From Rhizophagus prolifer (taxonomy: Eukaryota > Glomeromycota > Glomeromycetes > Glomerales > Glomeraceae): 64,000 nt of DNA. Where the stretch lies: contig NQWY01024849.1 of the NCBI GenBank assembly GCA_019425655.1, forward strand, positions 1 through 64,000, written 5' to 3'. This document shows positions 43,154 through 51,905 of the stretch, piece by piece. The notes under the pieces are model-generated. The model was not told the origin of the DNA, ran no database searches, and saw only the letters and a list, made by a program, of their open reading frames with translations. The translations under genes were made by a program, and so were the position numbers. Position 1 is the stretch's first letter; each line of letters begins with the position of its first letter.

Positions 43154-43729
43154 ATGACAGAACTATATAATTATTTGAACTCTGTTTCTCCAATCAAAGA
43201 TGAAACCTGGAAGAAAGTAAAAGAGATGTTTACGGAAAAAACATTAAAAAAAGGCGATTATTTTATTAAAGATGGAGAAATGGCCAAACAAATAGGATTT
43301 CTAACCAATGGAATTATTAGGGCTTTTTATAGAAATAATGAAGGAACAGAATATAATAAACACTTCTTTTTAGCCAATAACTTTGTTGCAGGATACTCAT
43401 CTTTAATCACTAATGAACCTAATAAAATCAATCAGCAGGCTCTTACCGACTGTCGGTTATTGATAATAAATTACGCTGATGTGGTAAGCCTTTACGAAAG
43501 CTATCAAGATTTCGAACGTTTTGGAAGAAAACTTGCCGAACTATTCTTTGTGCACAAGGAAGAAAGAGAAGTTGATCTTGTAATGCTGGATGCAGATAAA
43601 CGCTACCTTATTTTTCAACAAAATTTCCCCTGTCTTGAACAAATGATTCCTCAGTATCATATTGCTTCCTATCTAGGAATTACACCAACGCAGCTGAGCC
43701 GAATCAGAAGAAATCTGACAAAAAAATGA
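43154..43729 (+). CDS. Crp/Fnr-family transcriptional regulator
   Basis: 191 residues from ATG 43154; the frame extends upstream to 43079 but that part does not resemble the family. The cyclic-nucleotide-binding-like domain (LKKGDYFIKDGEMAKQIGFLTNGIIRAF) is followed by a reduced C-terminal helix-turn-helix (HIASYLGITPTQLSRIRRN). No Cys cluster for an Fe-S centre is present. It lies after the persulfide operon and before DJ-1/SDR genes, and is a candidate reader of the TGTAA-N6-TCAC sites. Confidence 0.9.
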   Translation: MTELYNYLNSVSPIKDETWKKVKEMFTEKTLKKGDYFIKDGEMAKQIGFLTNGIIRAFYRNNEGTEYNKHFFLANNFVAGYSSLITNEPNKINQQALTDCRLLIINYADVVSLYESYQDFERFGRKLAELFFVHKEEREVDLVMLDADKRYLIFQQNFPCLEQMIPQYHIASYLGITPTQLSRIRRNLTKK

Positions 43730-43803
43730 TTTCTTTACATATGTAAATGCAAAGAACATCCGTTCTTTTTTTCTTTGTTCCATAATTCATATTAAATATT
43801 ATT

Positions 43804-44604
43804 ATGGTCCAAAAGTTAATGCTCACAATTATCAGTCTACTGTTTGTCTCGTCTGTATTCTCTCAAAAGAAAGTTCTTTTTGTGATGAGTGCAGCTAAAG
43901 AACTTCAATTAAAAAATGGCAAAACATATACAGAAACAGGTGTTTTTTTAAGCGAATTTTATTTAGCATATAGAGAAATTATAAGTTTAGGGTATGAAGT
44001 AGATTTTGCAACCCCTTTCGGTGTAAAACCATCTATTGACAAAGAAAGCTTAAATAAAAAATATTGGAAAGGAAGAAATTCTCCTTTAGATGAAGCCAAA
44101 GATTTTGTTCAGAATAATGAAAAATTCAATACTCCGAAAACACTTGAAAATGGTCTGGAAAATATAAATCAATACTCTGGAATGATAATTCCTGGTGGCC
44201 AGGGTCTAATGGCAGATTTAATATATGATAAGAAAATTAAAAGGCTTTTAAAAGAATTTTCAAACAATGGAAAAGCAATCGGTTTAATTTGCCACGCTCC
44301 GGCATTGATACTCTCTATTCCTAAAGAAGAAAACCCCTTTATCGGTTATAAGGTTAACTCTGTAACAGGATTGGAGGAGCTTTTTATTGAAAATTTTGTG
44401 ATGAAAGGCAAACCCGAAAATAGGAAAATATCCCAACAACTCAAAAAAATGGGTTTGAAACACAAAAAAGGAGGTCCGGCAGCGAATTTTGCAATTCGAG
44501 ACAGAGAACTTATAACAAGCCAAAACCCGTATTCTAACCAGGCATTTATAAAATTATATTCGGAAGCATTGAAAGAATATGAACTAAAAAACACTTTGAA
44601 ATAG
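43804..44604 (+). CDS. Exported DJ-1/PfpI-family protein
   Basis: 266 residues with a signal peptide ending SVFSQ, then an Hsp31-like DJ-1 fold. GVFLSEFYLAYREI and IIPGGQGLMADL are conserved, and the nucleophile elbow LICHAPAL has Cys163. Relatives are glyoxalase III-type hydratases or chaperones. Export to the periplasm is less usual. The SDR gene follows after 5 nt. Confidence 0.88.
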   Translation: MVQKLMLTIISLLFVSSVFSQKKVLFVMSAAKELQLKNGKTYTETGVFLSEFYLAYREIISLGYEVDFATPFGVKPSIDKESLNKKYWKGRNSPLDEAKDFVQNNEKFNTPKTLENGLENINQYSGMIIPGGQGLMADLIYDKKIKRLLKEFSNNGKAIGLICHAPALILSIPKEENPFIGYKVNSVTGLEELFIENFVMKGKPENRKISQQLKKMGLKHKKGGPAANFAIRDRELITSQNPYSNQAFIKLYSEALKEYELKNTLK

Positions 44605-44609
44605 ACCCT

Positions 44610-45344
44610 ATGAAATTATCTAATAATACCATTTTAATAACAGGCGGAACTTCAGGAATTGGTTTTGAAATAGTTCAGCAATTTTATAATCTTGATAATA
44701 AATTAATTGTTACTTCCAGCAATCAACACAATCTGGACGAACTTAAAATTCAATTTCCTAAAATTGAAATACTGCTTTGTAATTTAAGCGATAACATTTC
44801 AGTAATCAACTTAATCAACCAATGCTTGGAAAAACATAATGACATCAATGTTGTAATTAACAATGCAGGTATCCAAAATAATTACAACTGGCTGGATGAA
44901 CAAGATGGTCACAGAAAAATTGAAAATGAGATACAAATAAATTTTACAAGTCCAATGCAGATTGTTTATGGATTACTCCCAATATTAGCATTAAAACAAA
45001 CTGCAGCAATTGTTAATATTTCATCGGGACTTGCATTGGCTCCAAAAAAATCAGCGCCTATTTATTGTGCAACAAAAGCTGCAATTCACAATGCAACAAA
45101 AGCACTTCGTTACCAATTAGAGAATACAACGGTTAAAGTATTTGAAATACTGCCACCGCTGGTTGATACAGCAATGACAGAAGGGCGCGGAAAAGGTAAA
45201 ATTACCCCCAAACAACTTGTAAATGAATTTTTAATCAATTTCACAAAAGATAGATTTGAAAGTAATATAGGTAAAGTAAAACTTTTAAAATTCATACAGC
45301 GAATATTACCTAAACTTGCTAATAACCTAATGAAGAACGGATAG
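44610..45344 (+). CDS. Short-chain dehydrogenase/reductase (DltE-like)
   Basis: 244 residues: cofactor motif TGGTSGIGFE (about 10-19), NNAG, the catalytic Ser in NISSG and YCATKAA with the Tyr-x3-Lys pair. The N-terminal pattern and VFEILPPLVDTAMTEGRGKGKITP near the end are of the DltE-like group. An NAD(P)-dependent carbonyl or alcohol oxidoreductase; substrate unknown. Confidence 0.9.
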   Translation: MKLSNNTILITGGTSGIGFEIVQQFYNLDNKLIVTSSNQHNLDELKIQFPKIEILLCNLSDNISVINLINQCLEKHNDINVVINNAGIQNNYNWLDEQDGHRKIENEIQINFTSPMQIVYGLLPILALKQTAAIVNISSGLALAPKKSAPIYCATKAAIHNATKALRYQLENTTVKVFEILPPLVDTAMTEGRGKGKITPKQLVNEFLINFTKDRFESNIGKVKLLKFIQRILPKLANNLMKNG

Positions 45345-45466
45345 TAATCAAACCACCTAATAAAAAAATGCGATTGCAGAAATAGCAGATAAACAAGTAA
45401 CTGATACCTAAATAAAAAATACTGATAATTTTACTTTTATTAGTTGATAATAATTCCAATCTATAA

Positions 45467-46399
45467 ATGTTTCAAAAATCATTACTTCATAGTGTAGAGC
45501 TTTCTCACGAAAAATCACTTCAGACTTTGATTGAGAACCGTTCCGTTTTTTCACTGGAAAACTGTGAATTGAGTCTCTTTGAAACACATCAGTATTCGGA
45601 AAAAGTTCCTTTAGAATTTAATGATTTTGTTGTAACAAGTATGCTGAGAGGCAAAAAACGAATTCATTATCAGGATAGAATGCCATTTGAGTATCTTCCG
45701 GGAGAAACGTTTATTGTTCCTCCAAAATCAGGTTTTAAAGTAGATTTTCCGGAAGCTTCCGAAAACAGACCGACGCAGTGCATTGCTTTGGCAATTGATA
45801 AAAGAATTATTGATGATACGTTGGATTTTCTGAATGATAAATTTCCGAAAGAAGGAACAGCCAATTTATGGAGAATTGATTTTGAAACGTATTATTTTTA
45901 CAACAGTCAGGATTTAGCGAATGCTATCAACAAAATAACGAAAGAATGTATGAGCGAAAATGTTGCGAAAGATGCGCTTTCATATCTGAGTTTGCAGGAA
46001 TTGATTATTCGGATTGTACAGACACAAACTGCAAAACGACTCGACCAAAACCAGTTTTTGGTTATGGAAGCCAATAGTCCGATCGCTTCTTCCGTCGATT
46101 ATATCCGAAAACACATTGGTGAACCGATTCAGATGAAAGAACTCAGCAAATACGCTTGTATGAGTTCGAGTACATTTTACCGTAATTTTAAAAGAGAATT
46201 GGGTATGAGTCCGGCGGAATTTATCATTAAAGAAAAAATAAAATATGCCAAAAGACTTTTAAACAATCCTTATATTCATATCAATGAGGTTTCGTTTGCA
46301 ACGGGTTTTGAAGACAGTAATTATTTTATCCGGATGTTCAAAAAGTACGAAGGTATTACGCCGAAACAATATCAGCTAATGAACACTTCTATTTCGTAA
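45467..46399 (+). CDS. AraC-family regulator (AraC_N type)
   Basis: 310 residues. The N-terminal half has FNDFVVTSMLRGKKRIHYQDR and YLPGETFIVPPKSGFKVDFPEA, the AraC_N (PF06719) cupin-like domain. The C-terminal double helix-turn-helix has MKELSKYACMSSSTFYRNFKRELGMSPAEFI and INEVSFATGFEDSNYFIRMFK. It converges on the alcohol dehydrogenase, which members of this subfamily often control. Confidence 0.93.
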   Translation: MFQKSLLHSVELSHEKSLQTLIENRSVFSLENCELSLFETHQYSEKVPLEFNDFVVTSMLRGKKRIHYQDRMPFEYLPGETFIVPPKSGFKVDFPEASENRPTQCIALAIDKRIIDDTLDFLNDKFPKEGTANLWRIDFETYYFYNSQDLANAINKITKECMSENVAKDALSYLSLQELIIRIVQTQTAKRLDQNQFLVMEANSPIASSVDYIRKHIGEPIQMKELSKYACMSSSTFYRNFKRELGMSPAEFIIKEKIKYAKRLLNNPYIHINEVSFATGFEDSNYFIRMFKKYEGITPKQYQLMNTSIS

Positions 46400-46404
46400 A
46401 AAGA

Positions 46405-46430
46405 AAAAACATCTTAAAAAAGATGTTTTT
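46405..46430. terminator. Bidirectional terminator between araC-type gene and adh
   Basis: AAAAACATCTT and AAGATGTTTTT are exact complements with an A4 loop, giving a T-run in both directions between two convergent genes. Confidence 0.85.
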
Positions 46431-46452
46431 ATGTAGATTTTGGTTAATGCGA

Positions 46453-47493
46453 TTAATTTACTTCGATGATTATTTTCATTGCTTTTTCTTTCGCTCCGTT
46501 CAAGAATACTTGATAGGCTTCTTCAATCTGGTCTAATTTGTAATGATGGGTAATCAGCGATTTTAGAGGAAGTTTGTTGGTTGCAGTTGCTTTCAGCAAC
46601 ATCGGTGTTGTGTTGGTATTGACCAATCCTGTTGTTATCGTAAGGTTTTTAATCCACAATTTCTGAATTTCAAAATCTACTTTCACGCCGTGAACACCAA
46701 CATTGGCAAGATGACCTCCCGGTTTTACAATTTTTTGACAAATATCCCAGGTTGGCGGGATTCCCACTGCCTCGATAGCAACATCCACACCTTCTTCTCC
46801 GGCAATTTTTTTGATGGCTTCTTCTGCATTTTCAACCGCGGAATTTACCGTGTGAGTTGCCCCTAAAGTTTTAGCCAATTCTAATCGGTTCTCATCCATA
46901 TCCACCATAATAATGGTCGACGGAGAATAGAATTGAGAAGTTAATAAAACAGACATTCCAACAGGCCCCGCTCCAACAATAGCAATCGCATCGCCTGGTT
47001 TTACATTTCCGTATTGTACACCAATTTCGTGTCCTGTGGGAAGAATGTCGCTCAACATGACTGCAACATCATCATCAATCGTATCCGGATATTTGTAAAG
47101 GCTATTATCCGCATGTGGAATTCTTGTATATTCTGCCTGAACTCCGTCAATCATATATCCTAAAATCCAACCGCCATCTTTACAATGAGCGTACAATTGT
47201 TTTTTGCAATATTCGCAGGAACCACAAGATGTTACACAAGAGATCAGCACTTTGTCACCCACTTTAAAATTGGTTACACTTTCTCCCACTTGTTCTATTA
47301 TTCCGATTCCTTCGTGTCCTAAAATTCTTCCTGGTGTTATTTCAGGATTTTTTCCTTTGTAGATTCCCAAATCGGTTCCACAAATAGTCGTTTTTACGAT
47401 TTTTACAATCGCATCGGTAGGTTTTAAGATTTCAGGTTTTGGTTTTTCCTCGTATTTAATGTCGTGGTCGCCGTAATAAACTAATGCTTTCAT
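46453..47493 (-). CDS. Zinc-dependent alcohol dehydrogenase
   Basis: 346 residues, medium-chain family. Catalytic zinc: Cys in TTICGTDLGIYKG and GHEGIG. Structural zinc: four Cys in SCGSCEYCKKQLYAHC. NAD-binding: GAGPVGMSVLL (about 171-181). It oxidises alcohols or reduces aldehydes in the cytoplasm. A 9-bp inverted repeat lies about 60-87 nt upstream and may be the operator. Confidence 0.93.
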   Translation of the reverse strand: MKALVYYGDHDIKYEEKPKPEILKPTDAIVKIVKTTICGTDLGIYKGKNPEITPGRILGHEGIGIIEQVGESVTNFKVGDKVLISCVTSCGSCEYCKKQLYAHCKDGGWILGYMIDGVQAEYTRIPHADNSLYKYPDTIDDDVAVMLSDILPTGHEIGVQYGNVKPGDAIAIVGAGPVGMSVLLTSQFYSPSTIIMVDMDENRLELAKTLGATHTVNSAVENAEEAIKKIAGEEGVDVAIEAVGIPPTWDICQKIVKPGGHLANVGVHGVKVDFEIQKLWIKNLTITTGLVNTNTTPMLLKATATNKLPLKSLITHHYKLDQIEEAYQVFLNGAKEKAMKIIIEVN

Positions 47494-47554
47494 ATTGTCT
47501 TTAATTTTTAATTAATCTTCAAATGTATTTGAATATATAGAAAGCGGATAGCAC

Positions 47555-47580
47555 GATTAATGCAGATTGTAGCATTAATC
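47555..47580. repeat. Inverted repeat upstream of adh
   Basis: GATTAATGC (47555-47563) and GCATTAATC (47572-47580) are exact complements with an 8-nt gap, 62-87 nt before the adh start codon. A likely regulator-binding site. Confidence 0.5.
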
Positions 47581-48366
47581 CATTATTTCCAGTTGTGACA
47601 AATTTGTTTCATCAGGTAAAGATTAGGATGTGATTCATTACATTGGTTGAGGGTATCTTAACAGGAGGCTAGACATAAATCAATTATTAGCGTTTATCGA
47701 TACCATTTTAAAGGTATCAAATCGAATTTAAGCTATATATAGAGATGAATTAATTAAATACAATTAGAGAATTTTCTTATTAATAAATACCATTACTTAA
47801 AGATTTAAAGAGTAAAACATCTGAAAATTACATTTGGGTTACAGATGAAATTATTCAGACATTAGGGCATGAGACCGGTTCGAAATCTTTTCCGCATGAA
47901 ATTGAGCCACATACAAAGCATGCACAAAACTTAAATGGAGTAAATAAAAACATCGACTGTTGATTTTTATTACATAGTACAGTATCATTAGAAGTAATGT
48001 ACTTTGAATTTACTCAATTAGAATTTTACAATTTATCATCTATAAACTAGATTACCACAAAGTAATATTGTAGTTTTTTAATAACGTTTATTAAACATAT
48101 AATTGACAATTTTGTTATCTTGATTATTATTTTAAAGAATAAAAAATAGAGAGAGGAATTTTTGTCTTTGAAAGTCTGCGCTTTAGTGAAATTTTGTGTT
48201 GAAAAATTGTCTTTTTTTTGGAAAACAAAAAAAGGCATATATTTAATCTTATTTAAAAAAGTGACCTAAAAATAAGAGAACGATATAAAGCTTATGGATA
48301 GGGATTTTTTCAAATAAGAGCAAGTCCCGTCCAATCCAAATATTTTGCCAAAAAATGATAATAAAA

Positions 48367-48408
48367 CAGTATTGAATTTCAATACTGCTTCTTATGAATA
48401 AGAAGCAG
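48367..48408. repeat. Two overlapping perfect stem-loops
   Basis: CAGTATTGAA/TTCAATACTG (48367-48387, 1-nt centre) shares its last CTG with CTGCTTCTTAT/ATAAGAAGCAG (48385-48408, 2-nt centre). A T-rich run follows on each strand (AAATGTTTTTT on plus; TTTTATTAT on minus). Back-to-back terminators or a structured RNA; no gene nearby explains it. Confidence 0.55.
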
Positions 48409-49016
48409 AAATGTTTTTTAAATAGTGTTTCTCTTTGATTTAAAATAAAAGTATCAGGAAAATAAGTAAATAGTATAAATTTTGAGCTATCTCTTTTTAG
48501 AACTCTATTTGTTTTCACTGAAAAAGGGTAGGAGAGCTAAAATGCACAAGTAAAATGTATCAATTATTGCAATTGAATCGGTAATTGTTACTTTGTTAAA
48601 TTACAGTAATTTACAATTTTAGAAATGTAATAAAGTAGTACAAATGTTTCTACTAATTTATCCAATAAAGTTACGTAAAACTTTTATTTACAGGTTTTTG
48701 TAATGACGATCTTACGGAAAAAATGTAGAAAATAAAGATGTTGCAGCATCATAATTGTGTACCACTTTTGTACACCTTGTATTGAGTAAACCACCATCAA
48801 TAAACACTTCTTTAGATATTGTATCGGGAAATAACATTATCCTATTAAAAAGCCCATCAATAAGGCCAAAAATGAAAAACTCTTATTTTATTAGAGTTTA
48901 GAAAAAGCTTTTCTTTTCCTTTTGTTTCTTTTTGTATGGTTTATCATTCCAAAGTTGTAAGTATTATTTAATGATTTTAATTTTAGATAATTAAACTCAT
49001 TTAAATCAATACAAAA

Positions 49017-49795
49017 ATGACAGCTTACACTAGAAAAAGACCATTCAAAGAAAAAGGAAAATTTGCGTTGTATTTAGATTTATATGTCCACGGAAAACAA
49101 TGGCAGGAAAATCTGAAACTTTACCTTGAACCTGAAAAAGGAAATCCCACTGTCAAACAAATGAATAAACAAACATTAGCTATTGCCGAAAAGGTAAGGG
49201 TAGAAAGGTTGCACCAACTTCAAAATGAAAGTTTCGGAATTAAGAAACCAGCAAAGATGTATCTCAATTTCAATACTTTCTTTCTTGAATTGTGGGAAGA
49301 AAGAAAAAGAACAGGAGTAAATTTTGCAAGTTGGGAAAGTATTTATAAACAACTGAACAATTTTAATAAGAAGATTTTGTTTACTGAAATTACAGAGAGA
49401 TTGATGGAAGAATTCAAAGCCTACTTGTTAAAAAGACTTCATCAAAATTCAGCTTCCCAATACTTCAATATCTTCAAACATTCTATTCACGAAGCCTACC
49501 GAAGAAAATTGATAAAAGAGAATCCAGCAGATATAGTGAAATTTATCAAAGAAGCGGAAACTCACAGAGAATATTTGACCAAAGAAGAAATTGAAAGATT
49601 AATAGAAGCAGAATGTAGATATGCTTTTTTATTCTCTTGTTTTACATGATTACGTTGGCCGGATATTAATAAGCTAACTTGTAAGGAATCAGAGAAGTAG
49701 ACGGTGTTCATCACATTGTTTATAGCCAAAAGAAAACCAAACATTCCGAAGTCCTACCAATCTCGGATAGTGCGGTTAAATTAAAGTGATTGTTG
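49017..49795 (+). mobile_element. Broken tyrosine recombinase (integrase) remnant
   Basis: The first 200 or so residues have the SAM-like core-binding domain of Bacteroidetes conjugative-element integrases (N-terminal arm-binding segment with YVHGKQW; then FLELWEERKRTGVNFASW, NFNKKILFTEITERLMEEFKAYLLK and NPADIVKFIKEAE). The catalytic domain is mostly lost or decayed, with a few weak traces up to about 49795. It looks like a fossil of an integrated element; I find no other element genes and no clear flanking repeats. Confidence 0.8.
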
Positions 49796-49819
49796 CTTCT
49801 CTTAATTCATAAATTACTG

Positions 49820-50863
49820 TCATGTATGCTTATATTTTTGAATGCCATCTTTTAAAGAAAACACTTCCTTTTCAGGAAAAATCTTCTTAATTTTTCTCAC
49901 CGCTTCGGCACTGCGTTTCCCAGATAAGCAATAAATTAAAATAGGTTTCTCACAACCCGAAATATAATCTGAATGATCTTGTAACTCTTCTACGGGAATA
50001 TTGATTCCACCGATATTAAACTGTTCATGTTCCTGTGCTGTGCGGACATCTATGATTTCAAAAAGATCTTTTTTCTGCATCAGTTGTTCAAACGTAATGC
50101 TTTCCACAGTTTGGGATAAACCTGTAATCTGCACAGAAGTTTTTCTTAATCTGATAATCTGGGTTTTGCCGTTCAGAACATTCATCATCCATAACTTTCC
50201 TGCCAATAAATCTTCAGGATTTGTAAAATATTTTATGGCTTCATTAGCCTGCATGCATCCGACAATTCCCGCCAGTGTAGGCAAGACACCACCTTCTCTG
50301 CAGTTTGGAACCTGTGATTGTTCTGCATTCGGGAAAACATCTCGGTAATTGGGAGAGTAAGTGCCGTCTTTCTGTAAAACATTCCAGATGCTTACGTGAC
50401 CTTCGTATTGATAAATGGCGCCATAGACCAAAGGTTTTCCCGTCAGTACACAAGCGTCGTTCAGCAGGCATTTTGTTTCAAAATTATCTGTTCCTTCGAT
50501 AATCAAATCAAATTCAGAAATCAAATCCATGACATTGTCGGAGGTTACCCGAAAATTAAACGGAATGATTTTTACCGACGGATTTTGCTGCTTTAATTTT
50601 GTTGTGGCAATGTCAACTTTTAATTTTCCGATATCTTCCGGAGCATATAAAATCTGGCGGTGCAGATTGCTTTCGGAGACGGTATCATCATCGGCAAGAC
50701 CAATGGTTCCTATGCCTGAAGAAGCCAGATATTGTGCCGAAGGACAGCCAAGACCGCCCATTCCCACGATTAATACTTTGGCATTTTTAAGAAGTTCCTG
50801 AGACGAAGCCCCAAATCCGGGTAAAGCCATCTGGCAATGATAACGTTCAAGCGGGTGACTCAT
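49820..50863 (-). CDS. moeB: ThiF/MoeB-family adenylyltransferase with C-terminal rhodanese
   Basis: 347 residues. The E1-like part has VGMGGLGCPSAQYLASSGIG, and the acceptor-Cys loop PNCREGGVLPTLAGIVG. The rhodanese part (about 255-345) has IYCLSGKRSAEAV with its catalytic Cys. It adenylates MoaD (or ThiS) and supplies sulfur. The usual zinc CxxC pair before the acceptor loop reads NYRD here, so that zinc site is missing. It is last in the cofactor operon; moaD and moaE are not seen. Confidence 0.88.
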   Translation of the reverse strand: MSHPLERYHCQMALPGFGASSQELLKNAKVLIVGMGGLGCPSAQYLASSGIGTIGLADDDTVSESNLHRQILYAPEDIGKLKVDIATTKLKQQNPSVKIIPFNFRVTSDNVMDLISEFDLIIEGTDNFETKCLLNDACVLTGKPLVYGAIYQYEGHVSIWNVLQKDGTYSPNYRDVFPNAEQSQVPNCREGGVLPTLAGIVGCMQANEAIKYFTNPEDLLAGKLWMMNVLNGKTQIIRLRKTSVQITGLSQTVESITFEQLMQKKDLFEIIDVRTAQEHEQFNIGGINIPVEELQDHSDYISGCEKPILIYCLSGKRSAEAVRKIKKIFPEKEVFSLKDGIQKYKHT

Positions 50864-50873
50864 ATTCTTTCAA

Positions 50874-51482
50874 TTAAATATGTTTTCTTAAAATTTCCTG
50901 TGCTTTTGCCATATCTTCAGGCGTATTCACGTTCATTAAAGAATCCGGGTTGCCTGGTTTCAGGATTAAAGTGTCACTGTTGATCAGCACTTTGCTTGGG
51001 CAGGTAATTCCTGATCCTAAAAAATTGAGGAGCAAAGGATAGCTTTTAGGTTCCCAAATCGTAATTAATGGCTCTGGTAAACCATCAAAAGGACTTTCAT
51101 AAGTGGTTGCTGCTTTTTCTATATTCCTGTTTTCAATTAAAAACTCTAACGATTTTTCATCCAATAAAGGTAAATCACAGGCAACGACCAACCATGCCTT
51201 ATCTCTTTGAGAACGCAATGCCGAAAGGATTCCACCAAAAGGTCCCATATTCAGAAAAGTATCGGTGAGGGCATTGTAATTTGGATCAAAATTTTCCAGC
51301 TGGTCTTGCCTGCAGGAAATAAAAACCTCGTCACAAAACGGAGCTAAAAGATCAGCCGCAAAATACCGTTGCTCTTTTCCATGCCAGTTGATTTTATCTT
51401 TAGGGTTTCCCATTCGCCGGCTTTTTCCTCCTGCCAGTACCAGCCCGTTTAATTTGGGAGCATCAGTCTCTTTTGAAATCAT
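50874..51482 (-). CDS. mobA: Molybdenum cofactor guanylyltransferase
   Basis: 202 residues: the nucleotidyltransferase start GLVLAGGKSRRMGNPKDKINWHG, then GPFGGILSALRS and ACDLPLL with the metal-binding Asp. It joins GMP to molybdopterin. It starts inside the end of moaC (20-nt overlap), so the two are coupled. Confidence 0.9.
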   Translation of the reverse strand: MISKETDAPKLNGLVLAGGKSRRMGNPKDKINWHGKEQRYFAADLLAPFCDEVFISCRQDQLENFDPNYNALTDTFLNMGPFGGILSALRSQRDKAWLVVACDLPLLDEKSLEFLIENRNIEKAATTYESPFDGLPEPLITIWEPKSYPLLLNFLGSGITCPSKVLINSDTLILKPGNPDSLMNVNTPEDMAKAQEILRKHI

Positions 51483-51897
51483 TTTTTCCTCCTGATTTTT
51501 CGATGAGTTGTATTTCTTTTATTACGATGTCATGACTCATTGCTTTGCACATGTCATATATGGTAAGTGCAGCAACAGATGCGCCTGTCAATGCTTCCAT
51601 TTCGATGCCCGTCTTAGCTTCGATCTCGGCAGTACAATAGCAGTTATCCATACCAATAGGATGACACAACGGGATCAGTTCTCCTGTTTTTTTTGCGGCC
51701 ATTATCCCTGCAATGATGGCAGTTTGGAAAACAGAACCTTTTTTGGTTTTAAAATCATCTTTCTGAAGTGCTTCCAGTATGTTTTCGGGAAGTATAACAG
51801 TGGCTTTGGCAGTGGCTTTCCTGTGGGTAACCTTTTTACTGCCTATATTCACCATACCCGGCTGTTCTTTTTTATTAAGATGTGAAAAGTTTGTCAT
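51463..51897 (-). CDS. moaC: Cyclic pyranopterin monophosphate synthase with internal deletion
   Basis: 144 residues, where MoaC is usually near 159. The ends are normal (MVNIGSKKVTHRKATA and IQLIEKSGGKNDF). Catalytic residues remain: Lys53, His79 in LCHP, Glu99 and Glu101 in GIEMEAL, Asp115 and Lys118 in YDMCKA. Between LCHP and TGIEMEAL there are 15 residues, against 30 in E. coli MoaC, so about 15 residues (a beta hairpin) are missing in frame. Activity is uncertain. Confidence 0.9.
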   Translation of the reverse strand: MTNFSHLNKKEQPGMVNIGSKKVTHRKATAKATVILPENILEALQKDDFKTKKGSVFQTAIIAGIMAAKKTGELIPLCHPIGMDNCYCTAEIEAKTGIEMEALTGASVAALTIYDMCKAMSHDIVIKEIQLIEKSGGKNDFKRD

Positions 51898-51905
51898 GAG
51901 TAGAA

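Larger units (their letters stand above)
47494..49016. other. Gene-poor 1.5-kb stretch
   Basis: Very AT-rich. I see no complete gene. It holds the inverted repeat at 47555-47580, the paired hairpins at 48367-48408, an unassigned open stretch at about 47796-47963 without a clear start, and the small inverted repeat GTGTAC-N7-GTACAC near 48769-48787. The broken recombinase follows, so this may be the worn edge of an integrated element. Confidence 0.55.

Noticed and set aside
47796-47963. Open stretch with protein-like wording (YIWVTDEIIQTLGHE)
   Set aside because: No start codon or family match that I can support; noted only as part of the intergenic entry.
48249-48518. 89-residue minus-strand ORF in the gene-poor stretch
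   Set aside because: It crosses both perfect hairpins, is Phe/Ile-rich as AT-rich noise is, and has no recognisable domain.
48769-48787. GTGTAC-N7-GTACAC as an attachment site of the broken recombinase
   Set aside because: I found no second copy on the other side of the remnant within the window, so an att site cannot be supported.
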